Part shown: one piece after another, positions 33,197 to 43,975 of the stretch
Layout of the letters: each line of letters opens with the position of its first letter
Position numbering within the stretch: the first letter of the stretch is position 1
Origin: Ascochyta rabiei
Taxonomy: Eukaryota; Ascomycota; Dothideomycetes; Pleosporales; Didymellaceae
DNA length: 64,000 nucleotides
Direction: 5' to 3'
Assembly: GCF_004011695.2 (NCBI RefSeq)
Contig: NC_082419.1
Span: forward strand, 620,001 to 684,000
Program-made: the position numbers and the translations under genes
The notes under the pieces: generated by a model
What the model was told of the DNA's origin: nothing
Seen by the model: the letters and a program-made list of their open reading frames with translations, nothing else
The model's database searches: none

Positions 33197-35407
33197 ATGA
33201 ATACAAACCGCAAGTCAAACATGCCTGCTGCAGGCTCAACTTCCTCGCTGTCTGCCATAGCAAAGGCAATCACGAACTTCCTCTTTGGTGAAATGCCGCT
33301 CCCCACCTCTTTGTCACACTACTCTGCCTTTTTCGCCGGCCTCCCGACAAGTGCAATGGGTGCCTCCGCCCTCTACAAATACCTGAACCGCAACAAGTGC
33401 GACCGCGCCAAGATCCAGCTCGCAGTCTACCACATCATCCATCTCTTCCAGCACCATCCAAGCTATCAAGCACTGCTGCAACACCCGCAAGAGCTTCTGA
33501 TGCGCATGGAGCCAAAGGTGTTGTGTATGTTGGACAAGCATCTCACGAAGAATGAGGCAAATGAAGTGACTAAGGAACTTAAGCGGACGTATGAAGCGCC
33601 TAAGGTTGAGGAATATACACGTAAACGTGTTCGCGAGAACGAGTGTAATGTGATGCTAGAGCAGATGGGATCAGACACCATTGGTGCTCGGGCTCGGGCT
33701 CGGGCTCAGCGCGGTTTCTTTCCAGAACTTGACCTGGACTGGACCAAACGCACTCAGGAGCCCAAGCTCATTCCAGTTCAACCAGAGACTAAGCCTTCTT
33801 CTCCTCTAGAGACACGAGGACCACGAAGCGACTTGTATATTCAGGAGAATGCCCTTGACGACTGCAACCTGCTCATCTCAGACCAGAATCAGCTCCGAGT
33901 TGAATGTGGGCAGTACGACGAGGACATGATGGACTTGGATTACTCTAGCTATCTTACACATCCCAACACCACCATGACGCCATATCCTCACGACCGTCGA
34001 TCTTCTGCTCCTTCGCCCGAGTCGAGCCCACCTTTTACTAGATTTGAGTCTTCACCTACGCCAGCTATAAAGGACGATAGCTACGTACCCGACGACGAAT
34101 TTGATGCAGCCGATGGATTAGATGACCTAGAGACACCTGTTACTGAGACATCGGAGGGGTCAGCTGAGGCAATTAGCCAACAGCATATGAAGTCTTCTCA
34201 GCAGCCCCGTCGTGAGGGTTACGGCTTAAGCTACGATGATACAGACCTGTACTCTTCGTCGTCTTCCGAAGAGGAAAACGTATCAGCACCTACACCCCCG
34301 CCTGACGAATATACGCCGCCCGACTGGGTCAATCAGCTGCTTCTGAAGACTAACGATCTTCCGTCAGGGGGATACGCCATCGATACACCCCTCCACGAAC
34401 CGCGACCCTTGTCAACACGCCCTCCAACTGTGATCGCAATGGTTCAGGGCGTGAACGGCCGCGGGACTTCACTTCTTCCGATACCAGAAGGCGGCTCAGA
34501 CTCGCCCCATTCGATGGACGACCGAATTATCCCACAGGAATGTTTTGACGCTGTTTTGCCCGCTCAGGAAGAGAATGTGCCTCGTTTTGTTCCAGAGATA
34601 CAAGTGCAGACGAGCACGACTCAAGCTGAAGACATGCAACTCCCGTTCGCACACTGGTCCACCACTCCAGAAATCACGTACTCAGACAGTGACAATTCCG
34701 AGTCTAAGACTGGGTCTGAGTCGTCCGCTTCCTCTGTCGAGGCTCCTCTCTTCTCTGAACCTCGCATAGCAGCTTCACCAGCACCGACCGACAAGCCAGC
34801 GCTGCCAGTCGCTCAGCAGACGACCAACATCTCCTCGACAACAGCCAATAAACCCACTCCCACCCAGGAGACTCAGCGGGCGGCGAAAGAAAGCGAAACC
34901 GAAACAAACCCAGAACCGGTCGCCCCTCAAGCTCACCGCTCAACAGTGCGTCCAGCACTGAGCCCTGGCACAACTACTCGCCAACAGCTACCTCTCGAAG
35001 ACCAGCCCTCTCCACCCAAGAAGCGTAAATTCCCCTCGACCTCGCAAGAGCGAGAGCAAGAGCACACCACCCAACCGTCCCCAAAGCGACGACGCACATC
35101 ACCACCACGCGACATCACAACCCCGCCACCATCACCGCCGCCTTCACCACCGACTTCATCACAGAAGCGCAACGCATCTCCTTCACAGAAACGAGCACCG
35201 AATCTACGCCATCGTCGTCGCTGCCACAGTCGCGACTACTCTCGCTCTGTACCATCACCCTCACCGCCCTCACTACCAGCACCAGCAGCCGTCACCCGCA
35301 CGACATCACCACCGCCAGCGCCTCGTTCCGCCGCTATTCGCACGCCGGGAACGGGGACGCGCAAGTTGATGCGCAGCAAGGCGTTCGGGGGTGTGTATAC
35401 GGAGTAG
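33197..35407 (+). CDS. Large disordered nuclear-type protein, unknown function
   Basis: Single exon, 736 aa from the ATG at 33197 (an upstream in-frame ATG at 33083 would give 774). The first 150 or so residues look folded and helical (around LPTSAMGASALYKYLNRN and IQLAVYHIIHLFQHHPSYQ). An Arg-Ala run encoded by a CTCGGG hexamer repeat follows near 33686-33708. Most of the remainder is Ser/Pro/Glu-rich and acidic. Near the C-terminus are two basic clusters, PPKKRKFPS and SPKRRRTSPPRD, good nuclear localisation signals, then a Pro/Ser tract and the ending MRSKAFGGVYTE. I do not recognise the family. A chromatin or transcription-related role is only a guess. Confidence 0.75.
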   Translation: MNTNRKSNMPAAGSTSSLSAIAKAITNFLFGEMPLPTSLSHYSAFFAGLPTSAMGASALYKYLNRNKCDRAKIQLAVYHIIHLFQHHPSYQALLQHPQELLMRMEPKVLCMLDKHLTKNEANEVTKELKRTYEAPKVEEYTRKRVRENECNVMLEQMGSDTIGARARARAQRGFFPELDLDWTKRTQEPKLIPVQPETKPSSPLETRGPRSDLYIQENALDDCNLLISDQNQLRVECGQYDEDMMDLDYSSYLTHPNTTMTPYPHDRRSSAPSPESSPPFTRFESSPTPAIKDDSYVPDDEFDAADGLDDLETPVTETSEGSAEAISQQHMKSSQQPRREGYGLSYDDTDLYSSSSSEEENVSAPTPPPDEYTPPDWVNQLLLKTNDLPSGGYAIDTPLHEPRPLSTRPPTVIAMVQGVNGRGTSLLPIPEGGSDSPHSMDDRIIPQECFDAVLPAQEENVPRFVPEIQVQTSTTQAEDMQLPFAHWSTTPEITYSDSDNSESKTGSESSASSVEAPLFSEPRIAASPAPTDKPALPVAQQTTNISSTTANKPTPTQETQRAAKESETETNPEPVAPQAHRSTVRPALSPGTTTRQQLPLEDQPSPPKKRKFPSTSQEREQEHTTQPSPKRRRTSPPRDITTPPPSPPPSPPTSSQKRNASPSQKRAPNLRHRRRCHSRDYSRSVPSPSPPSLPAPAAVTRTTSPPPAPRSAAIRTPGTGTRKLMRSKAFGGVYTE

Positions 35408-36445
35408 CAACAACTTCAGCTGTCTTGTTGTTGTTGCGCGGCGGTAGCCGGAGATGTCGCAGTGGCCGTGCTGGCTGGAGGGCTTGGTAGCTCTAGGATG
35501 AGTGATCGCTGGGCGGTGTGGTTGGCGGCAGGTTGGCTGGGGTATGGGGTTATGTTCTGCTGTGCTGTGTTGTGTTGTGTTGTGATTGTCTTCGACTCCG
35601 CTACGTACGTTCGAGGAAACGAAACGAAACGAAACGAAACGAAACGAAATAAAATGAAATGAAATGAAAAAGAGGGCCAGACCAGCATACATACGAACAG
35701 AGTTAGTATGTTCCAAGGCTCCTGGAAGCAGAGGATACCATATCTTTCTTTAAATAGGGCGACTTTCTCTCCCTTTTTTCTCCTTCTTCCTTCCTTCCTT
35801 CTTTCCTTGCGTGTTGCATGGTTTGTACGTACACTTTTTTTCTTTCATGTTCATCTGTGCGACTCCATCTACAATGAAGCGAGTTTTGCAGATACGAAAC
35901 CGCACGCCGTCCTCACTCTTGAACAGGCAAGGGACTGCAATCGTATCCGAGTCTGGGTACCATGGGAGAGGAACAAACACATAAGAGAGTGAGTGACTTG
36001 GGGCCAGTGTTTGGCTGTGATGTAGTGTATCAATAATAGTTTCATTATGTCCATCCCATTTTCACAGACATCTACGAGCACTACTATCTTGCACCCCTTC
36101 GTCGCTCTATAAACCCGTGATAGGCGCAGCCCTTGTTGTTACCAGCGCCCAGCGAACCCGTCGTAAGTATGTCATACCGTGGCAATCCATTAATACACCA
36201 TGTCGGCCGTAACCCCTTCTTTTCTCTTTTTGTGCAATACCCGATGCTCTTTTTAGCAAAATTTGTGCGACAGACCGACCGAGTCGCCTTTGTGTGCCGA
36301 CTAGCGCAAGTGATATCTGTCAGAATCGCAAGAAGTATGGAATATGAACAGTAGAATATGCCGACCCGCCCAGTACAAATGCATGTAACGAAGAATGTGA
36401 AGAGTAGCGGTACGCGTTGTGAACATTACATTCGTGTCGAGTCAT
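35408..36445. repeat. Convergent spacer with simple repeats
   Basis: Lies between the 3' ends of the disordered protein and the Puf gene. It contains GTGCT/GTGTT pentamers at about 35559-35583, a GAAAC pentamer array decaying to GAAAT at about 35615-35670, and a polypyrimidine CTTC-rich tract at about 35775-35812. No gene seen. Confidence 0.6.
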
Positions 36446-39356
36446 TCATGAGGTGGCTTCCTCGAGCTTTACGCCTTCAGAAACCGAGGATAAAGCTTTC
36501 GAGGTCAGTCTTGCCGAATGTACAGGTTCGTCAGTGATAGACGCGGAGTTGGAGAAGAGTGTGCTGCTCTGCGATGACTGTGCCGAGCTCGAAAAGCCTG
36601 GTGTGGGTGGCAGGTCGTCACGTGTCTCGGTGGGAGAGTCAGCACGATCAAATCGGTACATCTTCTTTTCGACCTAGGCGACGTCAGTACAGTGATGGGT
36701 AGTGGTGAGAGAAGAAGCACTTACCGAGAGGATCTGCTTGCCAGAGATGATCTTCTTCGCCTTTTCTAGTTCAGGCTTGAGTGCCTCGACGAAGGTTTCA
36801 TAATCGGGGCGGCCAAGTGTCTCGAGCATCTTCTGGATGACGTAGTTGCCATACCCGTCCTTGAGTAGGCTCAGCAGACTGTTTTCACCTCGCTCGTTCT
36901 TTGTGATGACGGTCGATACGAGCTCGCGACGCTCCGCATCGGTTCCGCAGATCAGGCAGCGCTCAACAACGTTGCTAGCAAACTTGTGTTTGCTGAACAT
37001 GAGGAATTGATTCCTGATCAGTGTAATCATCTTCCCGCGGTCTTCGTCCAGCCCATGCTCGATGACATGCTGGACCACGTAGTTGCCGTACGAGTCGGTG
37101 ATGAGCTTGGGACCGGCTGCATGTAACTCAGTGAGTATGAACCTGCGTTGGGGCTCCGGAATCTTTTCAACCAGTCGCTGTATGACGCGGCAGCCATAGG
37201 AGTTGGTCGAAAGACCGTCGATTTGGCCTCTGAAAGAGTCAACGATAGGCTGGATGTACTCAATCGGCACTCGCTCGACGACTCTCTGAATGACATGGTT
37301 GCCGTTCTGGTCTTTCACAGTCTTGAGAACGTCCTTTTCAAGCTCCTTGACCATGGCAGCTTGCTGGTCCACGAGTACATGCTCTAGCGCTTTCTGCACA
37401 ACTCGACAAGCGTACATCTGGTTTGACAGTGCAAATACGTGGCCTTTCATCTTTCCAGCCAGGACTCGTTTCTGGATTTGATCACCATGTTCGAAAAACT
37501 TCTGAATCACATAGTTTCCGAAAACGTCTTGCATCAACTGTAGCGCGTTCTTCTCCAGCTCTCGGAAGACGCGGTCTTTGACCTCGCTGTTGGCAGTCTC
37601 TAATTTCTGCTGAATGAAGCGAGATCCGTGCTGGTCTCCAGCAAACTCGACGACGTTCTCGTAGATATCGGTGAGCTCCCAACGTTTGTTTTGCTTGCTC
37701 TCCTTCTTGAAAGAGTCGAGTACGAGACTCATTGCACCGATGTTGTCTGCGGCCTGCTGCATCCGAGGACCCCGAGGAGCTTCGAGAACGGGCATCATGG
37801 GTGCCATCTGGACCATAGTCATATGTGGTGGCAGTGCAGTCATGGGAATACCGTTCGGCATGGCATACTGGTAGGCTTGAGGGTTGCGCAGTTGATTCAT
37901 TGGCAGCATGTGCTGGTACTGTTGGTAGTACTGAGGGGCTGCAACGTTGCGCCGTTCCAGTTGGATCTGATACCCGGCCAGTTTGTTCTGCACAAGTGCG
38001 ATATTGTTTGGATGGTTGAGCCCTTGTTCGCCGCGGTAGGTAGGGTTGAGGTAATCATGTACAGGGGGAGTGTGAGCATGCGAATAGAATGGGCTTTGTC
38101 GAATCGCGGTGTTGCCGTTTGGCGCACTGCGGGCGTCGTAGTTGACTGATCGGAACTGTACGTTAGGGTCGCTGACCTGGCCGTTGGTGCAGCTGTCAGG
38201 TGTGTATGTCCCTGAGCTACGGATGCCTTGTGCCTCAGGCTGAACGGGCAGTTGTGCATCTTGATAGGGGTCGCTCGGGTCGCTCATCCCTTGACTTGCA
38301 GGTGTGAAGGCTGGCGTAAAAGCGTTGATACTGAATGAAGATCTGTGCGCGCCAAGACGGGGCTCTTGCTCATGTTCAAGTTTCATTTGGGCTTGCGAGA
38401 GGTGCAGCGACTCGCTGTGCATTGAGCCATTGCGTTCCTGGAAGGGGCGAGGATTGGCGTGGGACAAGGAAGAGTTCTGACGCGTGCCTGGCTGGGCATA
38501 TCGAGCAAAGGAGTCAGCATAAGGGTTATACTGACCGCCTTCAGCACCATGTCTTGAGGGCGGCAGGCTGCCGCTGCGCGAGGGAGCGCCACTGGTTGTG
38601 CCATAGTGGTCTGATCCTGTTACACTACGTCGATCGTCGATGGGCGAGTGAACAGCTGCGTCCGGCCACGAGGAGACGGCAGGATCGGATCGTTGCGGGC
38701 TAAGTTCGGCCTGTCCAAACCCAAAGTTGGAGAAACTGTTGCTTAGCGAGTCGACGTTGCGCGAAGTGAAGTTGGTCGAGGTAGGATCGAGAAGTGGCTT
38801 CAGGGCTCTTGCGCCTTGCCCGTGGTTCACGGAGGCAGTTCGCGAGACGGAGAAGAGCGAGGATGGGCTGTCGCCAAACTGGGGTGCGTTCTGGTTTTGT
38901 GCAACGGAACGCTTCCGTGCGGGTGATACGCCAGAGCTCCTGATGTGGGAATTGTCTCCCCAGACCTGCGACTGGCGACTCTGTCTCCACTCGGATTCTG
39001 AGGAAGATACAAGAGAACCGGAGCCTGTTTTGCCCTCGGCGATATCGGCGGTCGCGCCAAGAAGGGCATTGCCGTCTGTGGTAGTGTCAGACTGCTGCCA
39101 TAGAGCTCGAGCGTGCGGCTGCGTGTTGCACATACCTCTGGGCCGCGAGTTATCTCGGGGTGTAGGGCCAAAGCCAGAGCCGACTGGCTTTGAGTTCCAG
39201 ATGCTGTTGCCCCAGGTGTAGGTTGAGCGATCGGTATCTGTATTGTTGAGTGAGATGCCCCCTGCAAAGTCGCGGTTTCTCGTCTGGAGCAAGCTCGTTA
39301 GTTTGTGGGCAGCTGGGAGTATGGTGCATACGTACACTACCTGTCATGGTGGCCAT
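36446..39356 (-). CDS. PUF3: Pumilio-family RNA-binding protein (Puf3 type)
   Basis: Three exons on the minus strand: 39356-39336 (seven codons, MATMTGS), 39283-36725 and 36673-36446, with introns of 52 and 51 nt, 935 aa. The N-terminal 530 or so residues are Ser/Gln/Asn/Pro-rich and disordered. The C-terminal Pumilio domain has eight repeats whose base-contacting motifs read, in order, SRFIQ, NYVIQ, CRVVQ, NHVIQ, CRVIQ, NYVVQ, SNVVE and NYVIQ. This is the classic code for UGUANAUA. Such proteins bind 3' UTRs and recruit deadenylation or act in localised translation. The last exon adds a 76-residue Ser-rich tail (start VEKKMYRFDRA). Which mRNAs it controls in this fungus is not readable from here. 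Confidence 0.93.
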
Positions 39357-42300
39357 GCTACGACAAGGAGTTGTGGGCGTTGCGCGGTGAGGTTGCGCGG
39401 GGTGGTGTGGCTAGTGGGCGGAGCAGGCTGTAGGGGGAGGTGGAGGTGGAGGTGGAGGTGGAGTGGAAGTAAGCTGGACTAGACTCAGGCGTCAGCGCTT
39501 GTTGCGGTGGATTTGCGGCGCTGAAGACACGACTCACCTGCAAAGTGCAGCGAGTGCAGTGGGCGCAGCGGGTGCAGTGGATGCAGCGAGGGTGCGAAGA
39601 AAAGACACCGAAGACGTGTGCAGCAGAGGTGGTGGGCAGCAAAGGGAGGAGGAGCCGCCTGTGCGTCGGGCAGGGAGGGAGCACGGGTAGATATGTGTAG
39701 GACCGCGGGCGCCCTTGGGTTTGTGTAAGGCGGGAGGTTGCGTTAATCGCTGTGCATGCTAGACTCGAAGCGAGGGTACTGCGCGCCAGGCGCTGTCGAC
39801 ACGGAGATGCGCCAGCGGGGGTGCGAGGCAAGGGCGTGGTGCTCGAGAGCGCGGAATGCGAGCCGTGGATGAGTTTCTATGCGGGCAGGGCGCAGGGCAG
39901 AGCGCAGAGCAGAGCGCAGAACAGCCAGGCTGGCCGTGAGGGACGAGCACGTGTGCGTGAGGAGCGGGTGGAGCGGGTGGAGCGCGGTGGAGAGCGCGGT
40001 GGTGAGGGTGAGGGTGAGGGTGAAGGCGAAGACTGGTGTGCGCAGAGAGAGAGACTCTGGGATCCTGCTGCGGTTCCTAGAGAACGAATGGCGCAGAGAG
40101 GCGACGACGGGGATCGACAAGCGGCCGCTGGGGAAAGGCGCTAGTGTCGCAGCCTAGTAGCGACAGCACAACAGCACAACAGCACAACAGCACAACAGCT
40201 GACGGCCTACAACTCCGCCAGGCGCCGGACAGACAAGGCCGTTGATGCTCTTCCTTGACTGCCAAGGGCGTGTGGGGTTGCAACCTGGGGCAGCCCTCTC
40301 CGGCTCTCCAGCTCCCCAGCGAGATGGCGCTGAAGGCTCGGGGCGCACACGATGGGAGAGCGGCCGTGGCGTTGTGCGGCGCTGTGCGGCGCTCGCGTGT
40401 GCAAAGGGATCGATGCGGCACCGCAATCCGGGCGATCAATCCAATGTGGCAGAGAGACAAGACGAGATGAGACAAGACGTCGGCCCTGACATGGAGGGGA
40501 CCAGCGCAGCATTATGTACAGCCTGAGGCGTGTTTCACGACTGCCCTGCCGCCATGCCGACCCTCTTCAAACTCGCCCTCGGCCCCAGTCATCTAGGCAG
40601 GCCCAAGCTCCCGCTGCTAGCTGCTAGCCCTCATCCTTTCTCTCTCTGCTCATCGAGCGGCGTGGACGTTTGCCTGCCACGCCAGCCAATGAGCCCCCCC
40701 TCACCAGCTGTGCCCATGGCTTCCCGTTGACCGTGGCTGCGCGTCTCGAGCCACCGGCTTCTCTAGTCCAGCCAGGGAACGCCTTCAACCTAGCTTGCTC
40801 CATCGTCCATCATGAGTCCAAAGCTTCTTCACCTCTTGGAGACTACGTCACACAATGGCGAATGCACCGTTCCAGACGCGCCATTGTTGCGCGTCACACG
40901 AGTCACCACGAACAGCTCCACTAACAGACCCGGCTCCTGCAGTTACACATCTGCTTGCAGCATTAGACGTACCCAAACGATGCGAGACTGTGACTCGGCT
41001 CTCGCGCATCCACAGCAGCATTAGACGTACCCAAACGATGCGAGACTGTGACTCGGCTCTCGCGCATCCACAGCAGCATCGCTTCTCCACCTTGTGTTCA
41101 CATCTGTGCTGGCGCCCTGCTATGCCCAGTATAGTGGCTGCTACCAAGTAAGACATCCATCCGCCAGGAGCTCTAGCAACAAACTATATGTTCCATCTAC
41201 TTACCACTCTCCCATCTCTCGTGTCCTTTGATCTCCATGAAGACACACCCTGCAGCTTCACCGCTCTTCGCGCATAAGCTGGTGGTACAACCAGCGAGTA
41301 CATGCAGAGTGCAGCCAAAGGCACGTGAGTTGTCCTCTCGGCCTCACAGGCGACAGTCGACGTGTGGAGACCACAGCAGGTGGAACAGCCTTAGGAGGTC
41401 AACTATCACATAGCTTGACAGCCGGCTTGGCTTTGTGAGGAGGACGGCATCAAACGTTCCAACGTCTCAGAGTAAGGCCAAGCAGTGCAGACGTGTGATG
41501 CTCTTCGGGGATCACGGCCTCGGAGTGGACAGTGGAACGTCCAAGTGGCGTGCAAGCCTGCATCCGCGGACCTTCTGCACCACCAACAGACTGACAGCCA
41601 GAAGCAGCAACCGGGGTCTGTCGAGCCAGGCATGGAGAGGAGCGTTGTTTGTTTGATGACACGCCTCAAGCCTCACGATGGGCAGGCACGTGGCATCACC
41701 TGCTCTCCATCGGGTTTCAACAATGGCACGCGAGGATTCCACGCCGACGCATTCCAGGTTGCCGCCCCAACAAGGCCTCGCTGGGCCATTGTTCAGCATC
41801 ATCCTGACACATCCCGCACCCACGCGCGCCGTTCGTCTCAGCTATCAATGTCATTTCCCCACGATTTCAACCGTCACAGCCGAGACAAATCGTGGACCGT
41901 CTCATCCACCAGCTGCTGGAGTCTACACAAGTCAAAACGAAGCGTCGGTCAGCTGGGTGTTTTGTCGTTGCGCGACCATTGCTGATCGTCGACAATAAGC
42001 AATCCTCTAGACAGCTAGTTTTGGCCCACTAGTCAGGCACGCTTCTGGCCTCTTACCCCTTGCACTTGTCCTGACCTGGTCGTCTTGAAGGCTGCCGTTC
42101 GCTGGCCGTTCGCAACTCCACAACCACCCTGTAGACAAAAAGGAGGTCATGCGCCCTATATTGGAACATCCATTGGATATCGTCGTGGCGCAACATTTGA
42201 ACATATACAGCGCGTCGACATCCAGGAACGGGGCGACTGGCCAGACTCTGCCGTCATTAATTACGACCTTCCTCTAGCGCGGCGCTTCCAGCGTCTTTGG

Positions 42301-42764
42301 GGTTAGTGGAACGCGTTGCGCCCCACTATTACCTGCGTCGACGGTGAACAGCCTCGTCTGCCCTGCGCCAAACAAAACTAAAGCGTGCCTTTCCCTCTCA
42401 ACCTTTGCCTTCCTTGCTCCCTCACGGTCCTGCCCACTGACACCAACATTCCCTTGCGGTACTGCATCACTCTTTCTGCAGTATTTGCGTTCATTCATTC
42501 GACCTTGTGTCTCTCGTTCCCTATCTCTATCTCCGGTGACGACAGCGCTTCTTTAGGTAAGTCTTAGTCCTCCACACGACCTGGAGGTACTCCGTCAAGC
42601 GGCACACTAAACACTCACACGGGCGGATTGGTTTTCGCGGAGGTAAACGAGCAATGCTAACATGGGGACAGCAAACACGATCTATAGTTACTATTCACTA
42701 CAACCACATCCTCTGGAACGCCATCTACACGCTATAACGAACGCATCTCCACCAACTACCCAAC
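39357..42764. other. 3.4-kb divergent spacer with tandem repeats
   Basis: Upstream of the Puf gene (minus) and of the single-pass membrane protein (plus). It contains GGTGGA hexamers at about 39436-39463, GGTGAG hexamers at about 40000-40023, an 8-bp ACAGCACA array at 40163-40199, and an exact 58-bp tandem duplication at 40961-41076. Several open frames of 90-160 codons overlap on both strands at 39.4-40.5 and 41.4-42.0 kb but none shows a family motif or hydrophobic signature. I read it as long regulatory and UTR sequence. A missed lineage-specific gene is possible. Confidence 0.5.
40961..41076. repeat. 58-bp perfect tandem duplication
   Basis: Two consecutive identical 58-bp copies beginning CATTAGACGT at 40961 and 41019. 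The GCAG preceding the first copy is also found before the second. Lack of divergence suggests a recent event. Confidence 0.92.
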
Positions 42765-43307
42765 ATGAAGAACACGAAGAACCTCGCTGCACGCTCCGAG
42801 GATGGAGGCCGGTCCAACAACACGACCGTTGCGCTTTTGACCACGTTGGCGATTCTTGTCGTCCTGGCCCTAGTCCTCATGGCCGCACTCGTCTATCTCC
42901 GCAACATCCGTCGCGCAAGGAAACAAGCCGAACAAGACGCACAATTGCCCCTTTACGAAAAACGACAGTCAGGCCGCCGACTTACCATTACTGCTATGCC
43001 CTACGGCAAGGGTCGCGAGTCCGTCATTGTTTACTCGGAGAAACAAGACCTTTTGAGCAGCGCTGCAAGCTCACCTACCAGCCCGGTACCCGAGATCCGC
43101 ATCACATTCCCTGATGAGGTCGACGAGTCCGGCAAGCCCCAATCCGGTCGCGTTGTCGTTGTCCGCGTTGGTGAGCACAGCGTTGGGTTAGAGCCTGTCA
43201 ACGACGACCTGCCCCCTTACCAGCGCGGCGCATCCGACCGCTTCGACTCGCTAGACCTCGACCGCATTGGAGGCCTGAAAGAGAAGGCCGACAAGTACTA
43301 CGCCTAA
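42765..43307 (+). CDS. Single-pass membrane protein, 180 aa
   Basis: Single exon. A short polar N-terminus is followed by one hydrophobic span at about residues 22-45 (TTVALLTTLAILVVLALVLM), then a basic stop-transfer stretch (YLRNIRRARKQ). The cytosolic tail contains a likely beta-rich part (IRITFPDEVDESGK, RVVVVRVGEHSVGL) and ends DLPPYQRGASDRFDSLDLDR before GGLKEKADKYYA. Proteins with this LPPY...SLDLxRxGGL ending occur as uncharacterised ascomycete proteins, in my recollection. The PPY motif could be a WW-domain or Rsp5 ligand. No enzymatic function is suggested. Confidence 0.78.
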   Translation: MKNTKNLAARSEDGGRSNNTTVALLTTLAILVVLALVLMAALVYLRNIRRARKQAEQDAQLPLYEKRQSGRRLTITAMPYGKGRESVIVYSEKQDLLSSAASSPTSPVPEIRITFPDEVDESGKPQSGRVVVVRVGEHSVGLEPVNDDLPPYQRGASDRFDSLDLDRIGGLKEKADKYYA

Positions 43308-43975
43308 GCTTTGCATCTATACTGCCAACGCCCGACCGGACTACAGCAACAGATCCGGTGCCCCGGGCTACATTGAGCCACTTGGCTACGACTACTTACT
43401 TTGATGACGGCTAAAAGCGCTGCTTGTCAGTTTCTAGCCTTTGCCACGCCCGTCTGGAAGGCAAGGCATGGCTTTGAGCCATTTGTAAATTTCTTGGAGT
43501 TGACTGGCCCTGTATACCCTTCATGTCTGGCTGTCGCTCTGCCGAGGTTATGTCCTCTTACATACCTGTTATTCCTAATGTATGCTATGCCAATCTCTCG
43601 AGCGTCTGTAGTTGTGCAGCAAGAGGGCAAATACAAACCTTGAAGAACGATGAACAAATGCTGCGTTTGGTGCACGTGAACATGTATCGTGATGTGAAGT
43701 CGTGCTTTCCTAGAGACGGTCAAGACGGTGCTGATGCGGCAGGGGCGCCTCGTGCAAGCCATCTTCAGCCATTGCCGCAGACGGAGCACCTCAATGGATC
43801 CACCAGCCGCATGAAATGTCGGGGGTCTCGGCGAAAACCGCAACCAAAACATCACAACTCACCTCCACCCACAGCGCTTTGCACGACATCCTCCCTTCAT
43901 GGATTCTTCCACTCCTTGAGGCCTCTCTCATAGCGCCATCTCGAATCCTGAGTCCCTGAGCTCCTCCACGTCACC
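43308..43975. other. Intergenic region, nothing resolved
   Basis: Plus-strand spacer between the membrane protein and GPI13. Short overlapping frames only. Confidence 0.4.

Noticed and set aside
39743..40157. Open frames of 90-130 codons on both strands upstream of the Puf gene
   Set aside because: They coincide with hexamer repeats, are Arg/Glu/Ala-rich, and lack a motif, signal peptide or supporting splice sites.
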